Below, one piece after another: positions 6,151 to 13,623 of a stretch of DNA of 36,894 bases (position 1 is its first letter; each line of letters begins with the position of its first letter). Origin of the DNA: Elusimicrobiota bacterium (lineage in GTDB: Bacteria; Elusimicrobiota; Elusimicrobia; Elusimicrobiales; UBA9959); contig DAOWGR010000023.1 in the NCBI GenBank assembly GCA_030637365.1, positions 1-36,894 of the forward strand. The letters are read 5' to 3'. Made by a program: the position numbers and the translations under genes. The notes below the pieces were generated by a model that was not told the origin of the DNA, made no database searches, and saw only the letters and a list, made by a program, of their open reading frames with translations.

Positions 6151-8094
6151 ATGGAAAGAATACAGAATATTAATTTGATAACCAAGAGGAATTTTATTTT
6201 CAGAACTTTCTTTATATTTGTTGTTTCATTGCAATTGGCCGCGGGACAATCGGCGATTGCTTTGGATAAAGATGCTGAAATCGGCGATTACAGAGAAAAG
6301 ATAATAAATACGGCCAAGGAGCTTGGCATTGGCGTTTATGAAGATTTGCCCGTTGAATTTGCCGGCGCCACAAGCGGGCGGCGGAATAATTATTCCAAAT
6401 ATGAAAAGTTTGTTTCTTCAAAAACTTTAAATTTTAGAAAAATACCTGAGGTTCCGCCGCCGGCGTTCGCATACGCGAATGAAAATAATCAAAACGGTTT
6501 TGGCAAAGGGAAAGAATTTAAAATTGATCAAACGGAGATTAAGCGTCATGATGTTTCCAATGGGCGCGCGATGCCAAAAACAGCGGCTGAAGAGAAGGCC
6601 GGCGAGCCGTCTTTTTTCGTGAAAGGTTTCACCGGAGTAAGAAATTTCTTTGGTTCAATCTTTAAAAAAAATGACCAAACGGATTCTCGGCGGCAGGTTT
6701 CAAGGAAAATTTCAAAACCGTCTGTCATTGACAATATCAGAGTATGCTGGGGTTATGTATTTAATCTCTTTCACGCCATGAGAGCTGTAATTGTCGATTC
6801 CGGTTTTTTGCCGGGCACTATCGCGGTTCCGTCATTTGATGAAATATCCAAAAACGCCATAGCTATGGTAAAAAATTCCGATTTTAAGCCGAGAAAAGCC
6901 GGACAGCCGTCTTTGCTTAAAGAAGAAGGCTTCATAAAAGAATTGGAAATATTATCCCAAGCGAAGTTTACCGAAGGCAATACGATTAAGTTTCTCATAG
7001 ACGGCAAAGTTTCTTTTGCCATGAAGGATAAACTTATGAAAGAAGCGAAAAAAAGCGTTTATATAGGAGCCTATCTCTTTTTTGACGATATAACCGGTAA
7101 TGAGACCGCCGATATACTTATAGCCAAGAAGAAACAAGGCCTTGATATTAAGATAATTGTTGATCATAAAATCGCTTGTGTGCTCGGAGCAAGAGTTATT
7201 AAACGCATGCAAAAAGCCGGCATAGAAATTTTGCGCTATATGGAATCTGACAGACGGGGGGATTATTGGCATGTAAAATTGTTGATAGTGGATGATAAAT
7301 ACGCTATTGTCGGCGGCATGAATTATGGCGATTATTATTCGCATAAAAATCCCGATGTCCAACAGTGGCGGGATACCGATGTTCTTTATTCCGGTCCGGC
7401 CGTAATGGAGACAAAGAAAATATTTGCCGAAGTTTGGAACAATATGGCCGTTGAGAAGGGGCTTGATTTTAAAAAAATAGATATGGATATTCAGCCAAAA
7501 CCGGATTTTAATGAAGGTTTTTCGCGCGTTGCCGTCGTTTATCAAAATCCTCCGGCGGCTTCATCGTCACCGATACTTTTAAGCATCCTTAAAGCCATTT
7601 ATGGCGCGACGGAGCGCGTTAATATTGAGAATGCCTATTTTATCGCGATTCCCGCTGTTGAGCAGGCTATATTGGATGCCAGAGTGCGAGGAGTGGAGGT
7701 AAATATCCTGACCAATTCCAAGAAAAGTATAAATGAGGGAGCTAAGCAATTCATGTCCGACGCCATACTTAAAAGTCTTCCGCCATTAGTGACGGCCGGC
7801 GTTAATGTGTATATAAAACAAGGAGATAATTTACACAGCAAATTTATGACTGTTGATGGCATTTTCAGCAGTATCGGTTCGTACAATCTTCAACCAAAAT
7901 GCGAAAGATATGAAACGGAATTAAATGTAAATATTATTGATGCCGCAAGTGTCGGGCGGCTTGACGCGGTATTCGCGAAAGACATATCCGAAGCAAAAAA
8001 AATAAATTCAATAGACGAACTTAATCATAATCCCGGTTGGTTGGCGCGAATATTGGAGAAGTATTTCTTTTCCATGCTTTCGCCGGAAAAATAA
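6151..8094 (+). CDS. Secreted phospholipase-D-family protein, copy 2 of 3
   Basis: This is a 647-residue paralogue of its neighbours with the same signal peptide, linker and two HKD motifs (H-V-K-L-L-I-V-D from residue 374 and H-S-K-F-M-T-V-D from residue 562). It is also likely catalytic. Alignment to copies 1 and 3 shows extra residues after E-F-A at about 71-80: G-A-T-S-G-R-R-N, which matches the translated tail of the palindromic element in the same frame. A local unique stretch follows up to V-P-P-P-A-F. ATG 6151 extends the N-terminus by about eight residues relative to copy 1. TTG 6175 would align better with the paralogues but has no ribosome site, so the start is uncertain. Confidence 0.9.
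   Translation: MERIQNINLITKRNFIFRTFFIFVVSLQLAAGQSAIALDKDAEIGDYREKIINTAKELGIGVYEDLPVEFAGATSGRRNNYSKYEKFVSSKTLNFRKIPEVPPPAFAYANENNQNGFGKGKEFKIDQTEIKRHDVSNGRAMPKTAAEEKAGEPSFFVKGFTGVRNFFGSIFKKNDQTDSRRQVSRKISKPSVIDNIRVCWGYVFNLFHAMRAVIVDSGFLPGTIAVPSFDEISKNAIAMVKNSDFKPRKAGQPSLLKEEGFIKELEILSQAKFTEGNTIKFLIDGKVSFAMKDKLMKEAKKSVYIGAYLFFDDITGNETADILIAKKKQGLDIKIIVDHKIACVLGARVIKRMQKAGIEILRYMESDRRGDYWHVKLLIVDDKYAIVGGMNYGDYYSHKNPDVQQWRDTDVLYSGPAVMETKKIFAEVWNNMAVEKGLDFKKIDMDIQPKPDFNEGFSRVAVVYQNPPAASSSPILLSILKAIYGATERVNIENAYFIAIPAVEQAILDARVRGVEVNILTNSKKSINEGAKQFMSDAILKSLPPLVTAGVNVYIKQGDNLHSKFMTVDGIFSSIGSYNLQPKCERYETELNVNIIDAASVGRLDAVFAKDISEAKKINSIDELNHNPGWLARILEKYFFSMLSPEK
6364..6387. repeat. Decayed tail of the palindromic element inside PLD copy 2
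   Basis: The 24 bases here match the 3' end of the comB element (1824-1847) at 19 positions, and all five differences are transitions. The reading frame is the same: G-A-T-S-G-R-R-N here, G-A-A-S-G-W-W-D in comB, R-A-A-S-G-W-R-D in the binding protein. PLD copies 1 and 3 lack it at the equivalent place, and the flanking AATTATT rejoins sequence shared with them. The 5' part of the element is gone. Confidence 0.6.
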
Positions 8095-8175
8095 GAGTCC
8101 GTTTAAACAGTTTTTATTACCGTGTATGCTTTTTTTCTCCATATAATAACCGGAAGACACATTTGGAGTATTAAT

Positions 8176-10059
8176 ATGACAATCAAGGAAAACTTAATTT
8201 TTAAATTCTTTTTCGTATTTTTTATTTCATTGCGATTGGCCGCGGGACAACCGGCGATTGCTTTGGATAAAGATGATGAATTCGGCGATTATAGAGAAAA
8301 AATAATAAATACGGCCAGAGAGCTTGGCATTGGCGTTTATGAAGATTTGTCCGTTGAATTTGCCGGCGAAGAAATTATTTTTTCAGAACCTGTAAATTTC
8401 GGACAAACTTTTGAAGTTTCGCCGTCGGCATTCGCATACGCGGATGAAAACAATCAGAACGGCTTTGGCAAAGGGCAAGAATTTAAAATCGGTCAAACGG
8501 CGATTAAGCGTTATGATGTTTCCGCCGGGCGCGATATGCCAAAAACAGCGGTTGAAGAGAAGGCCGGAGAATCGTCTTTTTTTCGGGGATTTTTCACCGG
8601 AGTAAGAAATTTCTTTGGTTCAACTTTCAAAAAAAATAATCAAACAGATTCTCAGCGGACCGAGCAGCCTCAGATTCCAAAAAAGAAATCAAGTTCTTCT
8701 TTAGCCGATAAACTCACTGGAGGCATAGCTACTTTTTTTTACACTTTTAAAGCCAAAATAATGGATTCCGGCTTTTTTCCGTGGACCATTGCCGCTCCGT
8801 CATTTGATGAAATATCCAAGAATGCGATAGCTATGGTAAAAAATTCCGGTTTTAAGCCAAGAAAAGTCGGACAGACCTCTTTGCTTAAAGAAGAAGGCTT
8901 TATAAAAGAATTGGAAACATTGACGGGAGCTAAATTTACCGAAGGAAATACAGTGAAGTTTCTAATAGACGGCAAAGCATCTTTTGCTATAAGGGACAAG
9001 CTTATAAGAGAGGCGAAAAAAAGCGTTTATATCGGCACATTTATCTTTCACGATGATATTACCGGCAATGAAACCGCCGATATGCTTGTAGCCAAGAAGA
9101 ATGAGGGAGTTGATGTTAAAATAATTCTTGATCATAAAATTGCTTATATGCTCGGAACAAAAGTTATTAAACGCATGCAAAAAGCCGGAATAGAGATTAT
9201 ACGCCATATGGATTCAAAAAGAACAGGGGATTATTGGCATGTAAAATTGCTGATAGTGGATGATAAATACGCTGTTGTCGGCGGCATAAATTATGGCGAT
9301 TCATATTCTCATAAGGACCCCGACGGTCAAAAATGGCGAGATACCGATGTTTTTTATTCGGGTTTGGCCGTAATGGAGACAAAGAAAATTTTCGCCGAAA
9401 ATTGGAACAGTAAGGTGATGGAAAGTGGGCTTGATTTTGGAAAAGTGGATATGGATATTTCGCCAAGCCCGGGTTTCGATAAAGGTTCGGCTCGCATAGC
9501 GGTGGTTTTCCAAAATCCTCCCAATGCTTCCTCGTCACCGGTGCTTTTTAGTATCCTGAAGGCTATTTATGGCGCCACTGAGCGCGTTAATATTGAGAAT
9601 GCTTATTTTATCGCAATTCCGGCTGTCAGTCAGGCGATATTGGATGCCAAAGCGCGAGGCGTCAAAGTCAATATCCTGACCAATTCCGAGAAAACCATAG
9701 ACGGTGATTGTGACTATATGGCGAATTCCATAATCAAAGGACTTATACCGTTGATTCATGAAGGCATCAATGTATACTTAAAAAAAGGCAATACGCTTCA
9801 CAGTAAATTTATGACTGTTGACGGCGTTTTCTGCTCTATCGGTTCATATAATTTGCGCCCCAGGAGTGAAAGATACGATACGGAACTGAATGTCAATGTT
9901 ATAGACCATATATCCGTTAGGAAACTTGAGGAGGTGTTTGCTAAAGATATATCTGAAGCGACAAAAATAAATTCGGTGGAAGATCTTAATTATAAGCCGA
10001 CTTGGCTGTCAAAAATAATGGAAAAATATTTTTACGCCATGCTTTCGCCGGAAAAATAA
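8176..10059 (+). CDS. Secreted phospholipase-D-family protein, copy 3 of 3
   Basis: This is a 627-residue paralogue with signal peptide (IFKFFFVFFISLRLAAGQP) and intact HKD motifs at residues 355 (H-V-K-L-L-I-V-D) and 542 (H-S-K-F-M-T-V-D). ATG 8176 is chosen over the upstream in-frame ATG 8122 because GGAG at 8165-8168 sits seven bases before it and because it aligns with the start of copy 1. The 81 bases between copy 2 and this start hold no clear terminator, so read-through is likely. Divergence is greatest in the linker at residues 150-180 and least around the HKD motifs, suggesting selection on catalysis. The cluster ends at the terminator at 10115. Confidence 0.9.
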   Translation: MTIKENLIFKFFFVFFISLRLAAGQPAIALDKDDEFGDYREKIINTARELGIGVYEDLSVEFAGEEIIFSEPVNFGQTFEVSPSAFAYADENNQNGFGKGQEFKIGQTAIKRYDVSAGRDMPKTAVEEKAGESSFFRGFFTGVRNFFGSTFKKNNQTDSQRTEQPQIPKKKSSSSLADKLTGGIATFFYTFKAKIMDSGFFPWTIAAPSFDEISKNAIAMVKNSGFKPRKVGQTSLLKEEGFIKELETLTGAKFTEGNTVKFLIDGKASFAIRDKLIREAKKSVYIGTFIFHDDITGNETADMLVAKKNEGVDVKIILDHKIAYMLGTKVIKRMQKAGIEIIRHMDSKRTGDYWHVKLLIVDDKYAVVGGINYGDSYSHKDPDGQKWRDTDVFYSGLAVMETKKIFAENWNSKVMESGLDFGKVDMDISPSPGFDKGSARIAVVFQNPPNASSSPVLFSILKAIYGATERVNIENAYFIAIPAVSQAILDAKARGVKVNILTNSEKTIDGDCDYMANSIIKGLIPLIHEGINVYLKKGNTLHSKFMTVDGVFCSIGSYNLRPRSERYDTELNVNVIDHISVRKLEEVFAKDISEATKINSVEDLNYKPTWLSKIMEKYFYAMLSPEK

Positions 10060-10114
10060 GAGGCGCGGAAGTTCGAAAGCGCGAAATACCGGATAGAAAC
10101 GGAATTATATAAAT

Positions 10115-10150
10115 AAATCGCAAATCCCCGGGATTTGCGATTTGTTTTTT
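10115..10150 (+). terminator. Strong Rho-independent terminator after the PLD cluster
   Basis: AAATCGCAAATCC (10115-10127) pairs over 13 bases with GGATTTGCGATTT (10131-10143) around a 3-base loop, followed by a T-rich run at 10145-10150. The remaining sequence to 10329 is AT-rich and repetitive in words such as TTATTTG and AATTACTG, with no gene. Confidence 0.9.
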
Positions 10151-10329
10151 GCAGTGATTTCGTTCTGTTATTTAATTGTTATTTGCAATTTATACATTGA
10201 TGTTTTTTATTTTTATAACTTGCATATTGTTTTTTTGATTTGTCGTTTGCCGCTATTTACTAATTACTGTTTACCGGTTGCTGGTTGTTCTTGTGGCAAT
10301 ATTCCCCTAAAAAACATAAAATATACTCT

Positions 10330-10881
10330 ATGCATGGCGATATAAAAGAAGTGCTTATAACCGAAGAACAAATTAAGGTTCGCGTCAAAGAGCTTGCTGA
10401 AAAAATATCCAAAGACTATAAAGGGCGATGCCCGGTTTTTGTCGGTGTTTTAAAAGGATGCGTGTTTTTTCTTTCAGACCTTTTAAAACACATAACGATT
10501 GATTGCAATGTTGATTTTATGGGTCTTTCTTCTTACTCCGGCACGCAATCAACGGGAATTGTAAGAACAGTCTTGGATTTAAAAGAAAGCATAGAGGATA
10601 AGGATGTTATAATCGTGGAGGATATAGTGGATTCAGGCCTTTCAATGGAATATCTTCTTCATAATTTTAAGAGCAGGCGTCCGAGGTCGGTTAAAATATG
10701 CACTATGCTTGATAAGCCCTCCGCCAGAAAGGTGCGTGTTCCGGTTAAATACGCGGGCTTTGAAATACCCGAGAAATTTGTAGTCGGTTATGGTTTGGAT
10801 TTTAATGAACTTTACCGTAATTTGCCGTATATCGGAGTGATTAAAAAATCAGCTGTTGAAAAGGATAAGAAATGCCGCTAA
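10330..10881 (+). CDS. hpt: Hypoxanthine(-guanine) phosphoribosyltransferase
   Basis: The enzyme salvages hypoxanthine or guanine with PRPP to give IMP or GMP in the cytoplasm. The PRPP-binding loop I-I-V-E-D-I-V-D-S-G lies at about residues 94-103. V-G-V-L-K-G near residue 40 and the F-V-V-G-Y-G-L-D segment near the C-terminus are also family features. With ATG 10330 the protein has 183 residues, the usual size. The frame is open 15 codons upstream, but that part is not conserved. No Shine-Dalgarno is visible, and a TAAAAT at 10315-10320 suggests a leaderless or very short leader. It overlaps ftsH by 10 bases; hpt-ftsH is a common bacterial gene order. Confidence 0.93.
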   Translation: MHGDIKEVLITEEQIKVRVKELAEKISKDYKGRCPVFVGVLKGCVFFLSDLLKHITIDCNVDFMGLSSYSGTQSTGIVRTVLDLKESIEDKDVIIVEDIVDSGLSMEYLLHNFKSRRPRSVKICTMLDKPSARKVRVPVKYAGFEIPEKFVVGYGLDFNELYRNLPYIGVIKKSAVEKDKKCR

Positions 10882-12707
10882 AAAAAATCTCAAATAAAAT
10901 GCCCTTGAATAAAAATACCAGACAAATCCTCTTTTGGATTATTACTTTTCTTCTTTTTATCACGCTTTATCATAACTTTAAAAATCTGGAAACCGTGAAA
11001 CAAATTCCTTATTCGGAATTCAAACAAAAGTTGAAATCCAAAAAAATAATAAAAGTGGTTGTTTCGCCGAATTTGATAAAGGGAGAGATGCAGGATAGCG
11101 GCATGGATGTTAAATTCAGAACTTTGCCTCTTCCCGATTCAAAACTCATTGAAGATATGGAAGCGAGCGGAATTAAATCCTTTTCCGGCGAACCGGATAG
11201 AAGCTGGGTTATAAGTTTGCTTTTAAATGTGGGCTGGATTTTTCTATTTATTTTTTTGTGGTGGTTTTTATTCTTGAGACAATCTCAAATGGGCGGCAAG
11301 GGGGCCATGAGTTTTGGGCGTTCGCGCGCGAAAGAACAGGATTTAAAAAAACAAAAAATCACTTTTAAAGATGTTGCCGGTTGTGATGAGACCAAAGAAG
11401 AATTGAGCGATATCGTGGATTATCTTAAAAATCCAAAAAAATACAAACAATTGGGCGGCGTTTTGCCCAAGGGCATGCTCTTATTCGGCCCTCCGGGAAC
11501 GGGCAAAACTTTGCTTGCCAGAGCGGTCGCCGGAGAAGCTCAAGTTCCGTTTTATACTTCGTCAGGTTCCGAGTTTGTTGAGATGTTTGTCGGCGTGGGG
11601 GCTTCTCGCGTCAGGGATTTGTTTGAAAAAGCCAAAAAAAACGCTCCCGCCATTATATTTGTTGACGAACTGGATGCGGTAGGCAGGCGCAGATTTGCCG
11701 GCATTGGCGGCGGACATGATGAAAGAGAGCAGACCTTAAATCAGCTTTTGGTTGAGCTTGACGGTTTTGAGGGCAATGAAAATGTTATTTTAATAGGCGC
11801 GACCAACAGGCCGGATGTTCTTGATCCCGCGTTGCTTAGGCCGGGGCGTTTTGACAGGCGCATAAATGTTCCCGCGCCGGATATCATGGGCAGAGAGGAA
11901 ATTCTTAAGGTTCACGCTAAAAAAATAAAACTTTCTCCCGATATTGATCTTGGAATCATAGCAAGAAGAACTCCCGGTTTTGTCGGAGCCGATTTGGCCA
12001 ATATTATAAACGAATCAGCCATATTCGCGGCCAGAAAAAACAAAAAATTCGTCGAGATGGAAGATATTGAGGAGTCCATAGAAAGAGTGATAGCGGGTCC
12101 GCAGAGAAAAACAAGAATAATATCCGAGAAAGAGAGAAAGGTCATAGCTTTTCACGAAGCGGGACATGCTCTGATTGCCAAACTTTTGCCTCATACCGAT
12201 CCCGTGCATAAAATTTCCATAGTTCCCAGAGGGCCCGCTTTAGGCTATACCCTTCAATTGCCTGTTGAAGATAAGTATTTAACCACCAAAAGCGAGATTA
12301 TCAATAAGCTTTCAATTCTTTTGGGCGGCAGAGCCGCCGAAGAAATAGTATTTGATGAAATTACAACCGGAGCGCAGGATGATTTGTCCAAGGTGACCAA
12401 TTATGCGCAAAAGATGGTTCTTGAATTCGGGATGAGTGAAAAAATAGGCCTTATCACTTTAAGAAAAGATGAATCTGAAGTATTTCTGGGAAGGGATATT
12501 GCCAAACAGCCGGGTTATTCCAATGAAATGGCTAAGAATGTTGATGATGAGATTAAACGAATAGTCAGCGAGTGTTATGTGAAAGCCAAGGAAATGTTGA
12601 CTGATGAAAGACATTTGCTAAATTCTCTGGCCGAAAAGCTTTTGGAAAAAGAAATTCTGGAATCAGATGAAATTGATTTAATAGTTAATGGCAATGCCGC
12701 CGCATAG
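10872..12707 (+). CDS. ftsH: ATP-dependent zinc metalloprotease FtsH
   Basis: FtsH is a membrane-anchored AAA+ protease that degrades unassembled membrane proteins and regulators. Two transmembrane segments (about residues 17-34 and 113-136) flank a periplasmic region. The Walker A loop GPPGTGKT is at 206-213, Walker B is I-I-F-V-D-E-L-D, and the second region of homology G-A-T-N-R-P-D-V-L-D follows. The zinc motif HEAGH is at 428-432, with the third ligand in G-A-Q-D-D-L near 504. The length of 611 residues is normal. AAGG at 10861-10864 precedes ATG 10872 by seven bases, which supports this start over the internal Met at 10899. Confidence 0.97.
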   Translation: MPLKKISNKMPLNKNTRQILFWIITFLLFITLYHNFKNLETVKQIPYSEFKQKLKSKKIIKVVVSPNLIKGEMQDSGMDVKFRTLPLPDSKLIEDMEASGIKSFSGEPDRSWVISLLLNVGWIFLFIFLWWFLFLRQSQMGGKGAMSFGRSRAKEQDLKKQKITFKDVAGCDETKEELSDIVDYLKNPKKYKQLGGVLPKGMLLFGPPGTGKTLLARAVAGEAQVPFYTSSGSEFVEMFVGVGASRVRDLFEKAKKNAPAIIFVDELDAVGRRRFAGIGGGHDEREQTLNQLLVELDGFEGNENVILIGATNRPDVLDPALLRPGRFDRRINVPAPDIMGREEILKVHAKKIKLSPDIDLGIIARRTPGFVGADLANIINESAIFAARKNKKFVEMEDIEESIERVIAGPQRKTRIISEKERKVIAFHEAGHALIAKLLPHTDPVHKISIVPRGPALGYTLQLPVEDKYLTTKSEIINKLSILLGGRAAEEIVFDEITTGAQDDLSKVTNYAQKMVLEFGMSEKIGLITLRKDESEVFLGRDIAKQPGYSNEMAKNVDDEIKRIVSECYVKAKEMLTDERHLLNSLAEKLLEKEILESDEIDLIVNGNAAA

Positions 12708-12745
12708 GGCGCAGTTGCTTACCGCCGAATTCAAGGATTATATCA

Positions 12746-13522
12746 ATGTATATACAATACGCGAAAAATATCATAGATATATTTGTCGTTTATTGTATCG
12801 TTTATCACCTGATACTTCTTATTAAGGGCACCAGAGCCATGCAAGTAATATGGGGAGTTTTTATTCTTGCCATTATTACAGCCATAGCCAAGCTTTTAAA
12901 TTTATCCGCCACAATGTGGATGATGCAGCAATTTTGGCTTGCCGGTATTTTTCTTTTAATCGTGGTGTTTCAGCCTGAAATACGCTCCGCCCTCGCCAAT
13001 ATAGGAGCTAATCCTCTGGGAAGAATTTTAATGCCTCAGGAATATAAATTTATAAAAGAGATGATGAGCGCTTTAAAGACTGCCTCGGATGACAGAACGG
13101 GAATGATTATCGTTCTTGAGCAGGATATGGGGCTTAAAGACATTATGGATACGGGCATTATGATAAGCGGAGAAGTAAGCAAAGAGCTTTTGCTCACAAT
13201 ATTTTTTAATAAGACTCAACTGCATGACGGAGCGGTAATAATAAGCAAAAACCGTTTAATCGCGGCCGGATGCATATTGCCTTTAACCGAACAAAAAGAG
13301 CTTTCAATGATGCTTGGCATGAGGCATAGAGCGGCGCTCGGCCTCAGCGAAATTTGTGATTCCATTATAATTGTGGTGTCCGAGGAGACGGGACAAATTT
13401 CTTTGGCGAGAAACGGCAAGCTTCAGCAATCGGTGGATATTGATAAGCTTGAGAATATGCTTTATACTCTTTACCGTTCAAAATCTGAAAAAACCTTGCT
13501 TAGAAGGCAGTCAAGACAATGA
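12746..13522 (+). CDS. dacA: Diadenylate cyclase (c-di-AMP synthase), CdaA type
   Basis: The enzyme makes cyclic di-AMP from two ATP. Three N-terminal transmembrane helices (to about residue 80) are typical of the CdaA class. The DAC domain follows with both catalytic motifs: L-H-D-G-A-V-I-I with DGA at 161-163, and G-M-R-H-R-A-A-L with RHR at 193-195. The length of 258 residues is normal. AAGGA at 12733-12737 lies eight bases before the start. Its stop overlaps the ATG of the next tiny gene (ATGA), the position normally held by the regulator gene cdaR. No c-di-AMP phosphodiesterase is in the window. Confidence 0.96.
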   Translation: MYIQYAKNIIDIFVVYCIVYHLILLIKGTRAMQVIWGVFILAIITAIAKLLNLSATMWMMQQFWLAGIFLLIVVFQPEIRSALANIGANPLGRILMPQEYKFIKEMMSALKTASDDRTGMIIVLEQDMGLKDIMDTGIMISGEVSKELLLTIFFNKTQLHDGAVIISKNRLIAAGCILPLTEQKELSMMLGMRHRAALGLSEICDSIIIVVSEETGQISLARNGKLQQSVDIDKLENMLYTLYRSKSEKTLLRRQSRQ

Positions 13523-13617
13523 ATCTTCCTGAATTGATAACCAAAAACTGGCAGATTAAAATTCTATCGCTCATAATAGCCGTTCTTATTTGGTATTTTA
13601 AGCTCAGCGGTGTTTAA
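13519..13617 (+). CDS. 32-residue CdaR (YbbR) N-terminal anchor only
   Basis: The peptide begins MNLPELITKNWQIKILSLII and ends AVLIWYFKLSGV before TAA. This matches the start of CdaR/YbbR proteins: a short amphipathic segment with K-N-W, then one transmembrane helix ending in a W-aromatic boundary. All YbbR domains that normally follow are absent. ATG overlaps the dacA stop by four bases, so it is translationally coupled to the cyclase. The binding-protein gene starts six bases after its stop. It may be a truncated relic or a genuine membrane microprotein that still touches CdaA through the helix. Resemblance to CdaR is by eye, from position and sequence. Confidence 0.65.
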   Translation: MNLPELITKNWQIKILSLIIAVLIWYFKLSGV

Positions 13618-13623
13618 GCGAAT

